Shown here: positions 57,429 to 64,000 of the stretch, one piece after another
Numbering within the stretch: the stretch's first letter is position 1
How the letters are laid out: every line of letters starts with the position of its first letter
Assembly: GCA_963971405.1 (NCBI GenBank)
Contig: OZ020491.1
Coordinates: 10,906,855-10,970,854, forward strand
Reading direction: 5' to 3'
Origin: Psococerastis gibbosa
Taxonomy: Eukaryota > Arthropoda > Insecta > Psocodea > Psocidae
Length of the DNA: 64,000 nt
Position numbers and translations under genes: made by a program
The notes under the pieces: generated by a model
What the model was told of the DNA's origin: nothing
Databases searched by the model: none
The model's input: the letters and a program-made list of their open reading frames with translations, nothing else

Positions 57429-58532
57429 AAAAAATTGCCCTTAAAATGGCTCGTTGCCCCTTACAGATTTCTGACGTTTGTGGTCTATATTTTGACGCTA
57501 GGAAGCTGTCGGATTATTTTAGATTAATATTGTTTAAGGAGCATAGTGATAAGTTTTGCGGCGTCGAAGGACGCTTGTCGGTTATAAATAACATCAGAAT
57601 TTGTTGAAGTATTCAGTAAGGTTGGTGTTTGGAACGAAATCGCTTTGTTACTGAAGACTGAGCACCTCCAGCCTAGTGCATTACTATTTCTGTACATATT
57701 AATAAAAACTTTCTCGTAATATTCGTGTAATAATAACTGTCAAATTAATATAAAGGGGCGATTTTAGTGAGCCATATCTACGTCGTGATGCCCGTTGACT
57801 AATTTCTTTTGCTTGGATTTAAATTATAAATTTTTAATGTATCAGTTTAAACTAATTCTAAGTCGTAATGAGACGTTTACGATGAAGCAAAAAAATAAGC
57901 TCATCTTAAGGTTGCTATGCGCTTGTTTTTTTCGCTGCCTGGCGTGTTATACGTTACTGGCTCTCATAACCGTACAATAATGCTCAAGGGATAACTGTCC
58001 ACATTTTTTTTTTGAAAAGAAAGGAAGGCTGACCTGACTTATCTTGGCAATTAATTAATACCCCGATCAACAGCGACAAACCTAGTTTCAATTGATGAAT
58101 TTATTGATGTTATCAGTCTTTTGAGTCTTCATAAAAAATACAAGCTATTGCAGTAAATTTGCATTTTCTCACTCTCAAAAAAACGCCATTTAATTGCACT
58201 GCACAGATTTATAGAATAGTAATAAGTCCTCGAGGTTAATATGCCTAGTCTACTTGTCGAGAAAGTTTGAATTTTTTAAGAAGTCTTAAGATTCTTGAGA
58301 TGTTTGTAAGCTGTGGATTCGGAACGTAATTAATTTCACCAAAAAAGACCGACCGTCCTTCGTTTAAAAAACATTTGGAACGATTGACCCTAATGCTGCG
58401 TTTAAATCAATGTTTATTTTTTTTGCAAAATCGTCACAATTCTAGGCATAAGCTAGAACATTTGTATGACTGATAACTGGGGAGCCAAACTATATGGTAA
58501 AATGCACATATAGCGAAAACAATCGTTCTGTG
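57429..58532. other. Gene-free stretch
   Basis: No exon, RNA gene or repeat I could assign. Confidence 0.4.
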
Positions 58533-58745
58533 GCGAAGCAGTAGAATCCGAGATGATAGGCAATGGTCTTTCTGAAAGTGTACTTCCAAAAGTTTCGTCA
58601 ACATCTGCGGTTGACATCTTCAGTGGAACTGATTGTACCTAGGAAGCTCAGCTGAGTTGCTGCTGGGCCTCTGAGATGCAATCTTTACAATCTACGCTTT
58701 CAGAACGGCCACGGCCTATCATGCCGGATTCTACTGATTCGTCCC
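58533..58745 (-). mobile_element. Small element with inverted ends and hammerhead-like core
   Basis: Ends GCGAAGCAGTAGAATCCGAG..GATAGG and CCTATCATGCCGGATTCTAC..GATTCG are imperfect inverted repeats. On the minus strand 58623-58592 reads CTGAAGA, a 6-bp stem GTCAAC/GTTGAC, GAAAC. Retrozyme-like by size and content; that is inference. Confidence 0.45.
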
Positions 58746-60368
58746 GTAACTCCGGCCGTAAAAAGCAATCGTTCTTTTTTGCGACTTCCACATGTGACTC
58801 ATTTTACATTCGTCACTTGGGGCCTTACAAATCGTTCATTCAATAATTTGACGGTAGAATTGATTTCCTTTAGTTAGATAAACCGGCGTAGTATTCATAA
58901 TCAACCTTTAACATTTACTCATAGCCTAGGATGTCTTTGGAATAACTAGTCCTGAAATTTCTTGAAGCCAGGATCGTAATCATGCCAATTAGCGATTCCC
59001 TACATTGCTTCTGCGTCATAGCCAAATAATAGTTCCTTCATTCTCAAAATGGCATCAAACGTCATCTTCTGAACGTTTAAAACGTGCAATAATTTATAGT
59101 GTAGTCAAGTCTTTTTGACCCGTACCAGATTAATATACAGTTCGGTACATTTAATTGATAGAATAATTTGCCCTGCAAAATATTTTCATGTATGAAGCCG
59201 TGTAAAGCAGATCAATTCAAATTTATTACATTAAAACAACATTTACATAACTTACAATATTACAAATGGAAGGGGGCCCAAATGAGAAATCCAGTGCTGG
59301 GCCCCTCTTTACAAATATAAAGTATACTTTATAAATGTATAAAAATAGTCGAGTCGCATATGTGTACACGACTAGTAAGGGTGCAAAGGAACCAAATAAA
59401 TTGAAGTTATCAAACAACCAATAATCAGGTCACATGAAAATATAATACGAGTCAATTAGCAAGCAAGCACTCGCCATGCTTATGATACAATAATGTACTG
59501 TACGTACCGTAAACTTAGCGACATGGTACCCTTTGGTTTTCGACACCAAATAATGAGCAACGCACAACTTAAAACACAATTTTTGGGGGTATTTTTATTT
59601 ATTTATATTATCTCTGTATTGATTCATTAAAATGAAAACAAAGGGCGTTTCACAAACTAAAACACAAATAAATAGAGGATACTAGTTTGAAACTTCTACT
59701 TGAACTTCACTTTTTCTCAACCATAATATCGCGTCTAATGTCATGCTGGGCTGGTTTATGGGATCAGTATTCAGGGCCAAACTGTTGCTTTTTTTAGCTA
59801 CCTCTGCTTTAAACCTGTCTCCCGAAGAATGATCATTGCTTTGTCCCATTTTTTTGGTCTCCTAAATAATATTACAACATTGCGTTTACCTTTACTTCTT
59901 TAACCCCTCGAATAAGCTGGACACTAAACGGTATTGTAGACCCGCAGAAGGTACCAACTTAACTTATTCCCAATGTTACACATGTAAAAACTAGATTTTT
60001 AGAATGCAAAGTGCTGTTATAGAATTGATTTGTTAACTTTCTTACCCTTGGGCGTTAGTTAACATAATACCCACTTGCCGTTTAATAGCATCTTATTCTT
60101 GGGTTAAAAATGTAACCTAAACAAATTTGAGTAGCACTTTCTATTCTAAAATTATTTTTAATTTTTTAATGCCAGGTTAAGTTAATATACCAAACGGCAT
60201 GACATAGCAAATCGATTTGCTTTGGAAGAATTTTTAGGGAAATTAGCCTTTATCTATGACATATTTAGTATTACTGTACCTATTTTCTTCGCGCCAGTGT
60301 GCTTTGAAGACAATATAATAGTTAGGATAATTGTTGTGTTGAGGGTGGTTGTGAGGTTGCGTGTCTTA
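58746..60368. other. Gene-free stretch with an R3 fragment
   Basis: 59693-59865 repeats 9035-9210. Otherwise no exon or RNA gene recognised. Confidence 0.4.
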
Positions 60369-60869
60369 AGCGCTTATTCCACCAGACGTCAATAGTTCAC
60401 TATTGACAATACAATATATATTTCCTTTAAATTACACAATACATGTAAAGTATAAGATAAAATCGTCAGTGTCGTCAAAATCAGGTAGTTCTGTCATTGT
60501 CATTGTGGTAGTGCCTCAGTGACAGTGTAGAAAGCTTTCTCTAAGAGATGGTTTCTAAGCATTTTAGGGAAGTTAGAAGCATTTCTCGCCGCTCTCAGTT
60601 CAATCGGGAGTTTTCTAAGGTAGGCGAAACCTTGTAGTATAGGATCCAGTCGCTCACACTTGGCTGTGCGTGGCGCTGGCCTTACAAGGTCTCCCCGTTG
60701 CCTCGTGTTGTAGGTGTGAGTGTCCCCGTTTTGTTTAAATGTTCCCCACACCTCAGGCTTTAAGATAGTACGTGTTAAGATTGACGTGGTAGCAGACAAT
60801 TTTTACACTGTCTTTAATGTCTGCTACCACGTCAATAGTGAACTATTGACGTCTGGTGGAATAAGCACT
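60369..60869. mobile_element. Fold-back element m, split by a retroposed insert
   Basis: Outer ends AGCGCTTATTCCACCAGACG ... CGTCTGGTGGAATAAGCACT with TTA on both sides (60366-60368, 60870-60872). Arms and tip match element b. The left arm is cut at 60407 and resumes at 60786. Confidence 0.85.
60402..60785 (-). mobile_element. Non-LTR retroelement 3' end, copy 3 of 3, inside element m
   Basis: ATTGAC is duplicated (60402-60407, 60780-60785) around 60408-60779. The minus strand encodes [40 protein letters not shown] and RNHLLEKAFYTVTEALPQ. 5' truncated at arrival. Confidence 0.82.
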
Positions 60870-60989
60870 TTACTTGAGTGTCTAGTCCAGCATATGGAAC
60901 ACTGCCATCGGTTATTTCATGAAGTTGAAGAATAAGGTAATACTAATCGCTATAGTAGGCCGGCAGATGTGATTTGATACTCGATAGTT

Positions 60990-61200
60990 GCTCAGCGGGC
61001 CTACTATGGCGATTTTTTTTAATATTAACCTGGGATTAAAAATGTCAAAAACATAATTTTACAATGGAAAGTACTATTCAATATTGTTTTGTTTACATTT
61101 TTAACCCCACGAATAAGTTATAATAATACCAAACGGCTTAGTATGCTCGCAGATATATACCTTAGTACAGTAATAATAAGCTAAAATAAAAAAATTAATT
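60990..61200. repeat. Fragment of the CAGCCC-terminal MITE
   Basis: GGGCCTACTATGGCGATTTT and TATTAACCTGGGATTAAAAA resemble one arm of 35633-36003 / 38397-38763. Confidence 0.35.
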
Positions 61201-61818
61201 ACACCATATGTGACAATAGTGATAATGCAAAGCAAAAAATTGTGTTTCTTATATTATTCAAACTTCTGTCTAAATATCACAAAGTAATCATGGAGATGAT
61301 TACCTGCATACCAGAATAACACAATGCAATTTAATTCGAAGTGCTCGCCTTAGTGGCCGCGTTAAGGGGTATATGTCAAACAAATTTGTGAACAAAAATG
61401 GTCATGTATTTTTGATGAAATAAATTTATGTCTGGTTCCACAGTCGCAAACTTATAAAAGTAGTCCGATAAGAAATTCCAAAAAATGCAAGCTTTCTCCA
61501 AAGCTGCCTAATTCCTCTACTGATTTACTACTAGTCTATAAAATAGGGTTAAGGTACTTAATTGTTTTTTTTTAATTAATAATATTTCCGGTAAGAAAAT
61601 GTCAATGTCTGAAATACGAAATCTAGTATTTGTTGTAAAGTTGTCATCGGACCACTTTCATATATTTGTGGCTGTTGAACGAGACATTAATTGATTTCTT
61701 CAAAATACACGACCTTTCCTCGTTTATATCTGTTATAATTTTCTGTTTGTTCAAACCAACCAGATTGTTTGAATCCCACTCGCATCATAGATGTGAAAAA
61801 CGTTCTCGACACTCTTAA

Positions 61819-62182
61819 GGGCAAACCGAAGTCGCCGATATTCCATTTCTGTGCAAACTTCAATTTCTCATGAAATATCGAACGTAGAACAATGACAAAA
61901 TGCTGAGTCGCAAGAAGGATTTTTTTCTCCTAATTTTGATATATAGTGTCAATCAATACCGATCGGCTATAGTTAGTGAACTTGATACGCAAAAAATAAC
62001 GGTCACTCAGGAGTTCATAAACTGTGGCGAATTGGGGTTAGTTAAGGCCACATACTATATATCAAAATTAGGAGAAAAATTTCTCGTTGCGACTCAGCAT
62101 TTTTTCATTGTTCTGCGTTCCATATTTCATGAGAAATTGAAGTTTGAACAGAAAATGTAATATGGGCGACTCCGGTTGGCCC
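61819..62182. mobile_element. Long-TIR MITE with TTAA flanks, copy 2
   Basis: GGGCAAACCGAAGTCGCCGA ... GGGCGACTCCGGTTGGCCC with TTAA at 61815-61818 and 62183-62186. Arms of about 110 bp. The two arms match the two arms of the 2596-2989 copy in swapped order. Confidence 0.78.
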
Positions 62183-62859
62183 TTAACCGACTGCTGCACA
62201 TGGTGGGTTGGTCACCTTAAATATATGAGCTAATGTCCTTGCAAGGATTAACTTAAGTTATCTTGCAATTAAGACACCAACGATTTTTTAGAATATTTTT
62301 GGTAGTCAAGGAATGTAAAATGTCCTGTCTTCTGCAGTGTATATCAAATATAGTAGTTTGCAATACAGAAATTGATTACAACGAAACAGATTCATAAATT
62401 CAAGGATTGGAACATGCTGTCTGAGTACACCAATACGTGCTAGTCTTGGTCGTTGTGATGGGAGATGATAGACGCTTGGCCAGTAATTTCCTTGGCGAAA
62501 AGGACAGTTGAAGTGCTTCCTTAAAAATCATAAAAACCACGCTATCTATACATTCAGACGATGTGGTATTTTAACTTTGGATTTCCTTTCCTACCTTAAA
62601 TAAAATTGTTTATACAAATGACCGTGACCGTAATATCTTAAGAGTAGTAAATAAATCTCAAGTAGTGACTTGTAGAATTTAGTGGCTTATAAAATAAGTA
62701 TCGTTTGTTTTGATGAATTTTTTTTAATAGTCCTCCAACGTGTAGAAATCATAGGTGTCATTTCCTTAACAAGGAGTGCGAATTTTACAATTGATCGCCT
62801 ATTTTTAGTTATCAATTCAAAAAATTGAAGAGGCGACCTCCTCGTTATAACTGAAATTA
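62183..62859. other. Gene-free stretch
   Basis: No exon or repeat assigned. Confidence 0.4.
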
Positions 62860-63393
62860 AAGAATCAAGAAAAATCTGGACTTGGCGGGATTCTAACAGG
62901 TTTCAACTTAAGTCTATCTTATAAATTTGTAATTAAAATAAAGCATTGCGTTTATGTAATACAATAGCTCGCAGACCTGTTCGGAGAGATAGTTGTGTAG
63001 CTGTGCTAAGGCGCGGTTTCCACCGACCTCTAAGTGCAAAATACACATACGGTGACGTGGAAGCAAATACCATTAATAAAGGCGGGTTTCCACCGACCTC
63101 ATTGCAGAATGCAAATGACATTGAAGGAGATTTTTGTTTTACTCTATGCCATGGTTAAAATTGATCAATGATCATAGAGTAAAATCAAAAACAAAAATTA
63201 TGTCATTTGCATTCTGCAATGAGAGGTCGGTGGAAACCGCGCCTTACCTGTCTAACAATACGAATCATATTAAAGAGCATGATATAGAGAGGATCGAGTG
63301 AATTCTGGTCAGGGCGGGCTTGTGGTGTTAGTGGTAGCCCGATGCCCCGGCAAGAGAATCCAGCCAAGTCCAGATTTTTCTTGATTCTCTAAT
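62860..63393. repeat. 34-bp inverted repeats enclosing fold-back element n
   Basis: AAGAATCAAGAAAAATCTGG..ACTTGGCGGGATTCT at 62860-62893 returns inverted at 63354-63393 with a few differences. It may be a separate TIR element into which element n inserted. Confidence 0.55.
63010..63243. mobile_element. Fold-back element n (nested)
   Basis: Outer left GGCGCGGTTTCCACCGACCT, right AGGTCGGTGGAAACCGCGCC. It contains an inner left end GGCGGGTTTCCACCGACCT without its inner right end, so one inner arm appears lost by deletion. Core TGATCAATGATCA. Flanks TAA and TTA. Confidence 0.8.
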
Positions 63394-64000
63394 CTCGGTT
63401 CATTTTCTAGGAGTATTTTAGTTGAAATAAATAATAACACAGTTACAAGTACATAACGTCATATCGGCAAACTCGATATTGCGCTCAGGAAGTTGGTTCT
63501 CGCCTCTGCCAATAATGCAAATACTATTTATTGCCATTTGCTAATTATTCCTAAGGATTTTATGTAATTTGCTCTCCTTGATCAGTACCTCTATACTAGT
63601 TTAGTCGTTTGTTAGCTTTAGAGTTTAATTTTCGGTAATGGAGAAAATTGTTTTCTATTTTCTTTTGATTTAGAATTTTACATTTGTTATTTTCTATTAG
63701 TTTTTATCTCATTTGAGCATAATATTGATGCAAAGCTATCCGGTAAAGGATAAATTAGTAAAAATTTATAATGGACCATTTGAACTAAAAAAAATTATTT
63801 CACAATTTAAATAGTAATTAGTCCATCCTTCAAATGTGTAATCGCTTATTCAATTCTATATTATTGTCTAACTTCGTTTGTCTTGTATTAATTATTGCAA
63901 TCCAAAGGCCTGTATCTCTCGATTTTGTCAGTATGAATTAACTTGCTAGTCTTGGTTCTTCCTTTATGTTATAATGGTTTTAAATTTTTGCAAAGAGATG
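63394..64000. other. Gene-free AT-rich stretch to window end
   Basis: No exon, RNA gene or repeat assigned. Confidence 0.4.

Noticed and set aside
57446-57607. 53-residue ORF starting MARCPLQISDVCGLYFDARK
   Set aside because: No homology recognised, no splice context and directly after a SINE; not enough to call a gene.

Overview
This is a eukaryotic, almost certainly arthropod, nuclear window: intron-rich genes with GT-AG boundaries, AT-rich DNA and a very dense load of transposable elements. I could reconstruct four host genes by joining exons whose reading phases agree at every junction: the 3' part of a BTB/POZ gene (1114-6743, +), a single-coding-exon HP1 chromodomain gene (17871-18431, +), the mRNA-export factor Gle1 (31110-23586, -) and a complete 18-exon clueless/CLUH gene (32469-55005, +). 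Gle1 and clu are head to head, with their first recognised ATGs about 1.36 kb apart. The species cannot be named from this sequence.

Layout: 1-1113 repeats and a SINE next to the first visible BTB exon; 1114-6743 BTB gene; 6744-17300 gene-poor, with MITEs, dead non-LTR reverse transcriptases and hairpin elements; 17301-20410 HP1, a SINE just upstream and an odd inverted/tandem repeat downstream; 20530-23585 repeats; 23586-31115 Gle1 with introns packed with hairpins and retroposons; 31116-32468 shared 5' flank carrying a reverse-transcriptase scrap; 32469-55005 clu, whose introns hold an RNase H-bearing LINE, a Penelope-like element with inverted flanks, SINEs and MITEs; 55006-64000 repeats only.

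The most striking non-genic content is a family of fold-back elements (about 16 copies plus solo ends). Each copy starts GGCGN..TTCCAC and carries a near-invariant GTGGTAGCAGACATT core near the hairpin tip. Six copies are flanked by an identical 3-bp duplication (TTA, TAA, TAT or TTC) and two more likewise by TTA or TAT. The arms differ strongly from copy to copy yet match within a copy, and several copies are nested hairpin-in-hairpin. Also present are two tRNA-headed or tRNA-like SINE families, a TTAA-flanked long-TIR MITE, a TIR repeat with 16-bp termini, hAT-like MITEs, and several hammerhead-ribozyme-like cores linked to Penelope-type sequence.

The host genes are housekeeping functions (chromatin, mRNA export and translation, mitochondrial mRNA binding, and probably ubiquitin-linked adaptor work). 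Nothing suggests they form one pathway. The novelty lies in the repeat biology.
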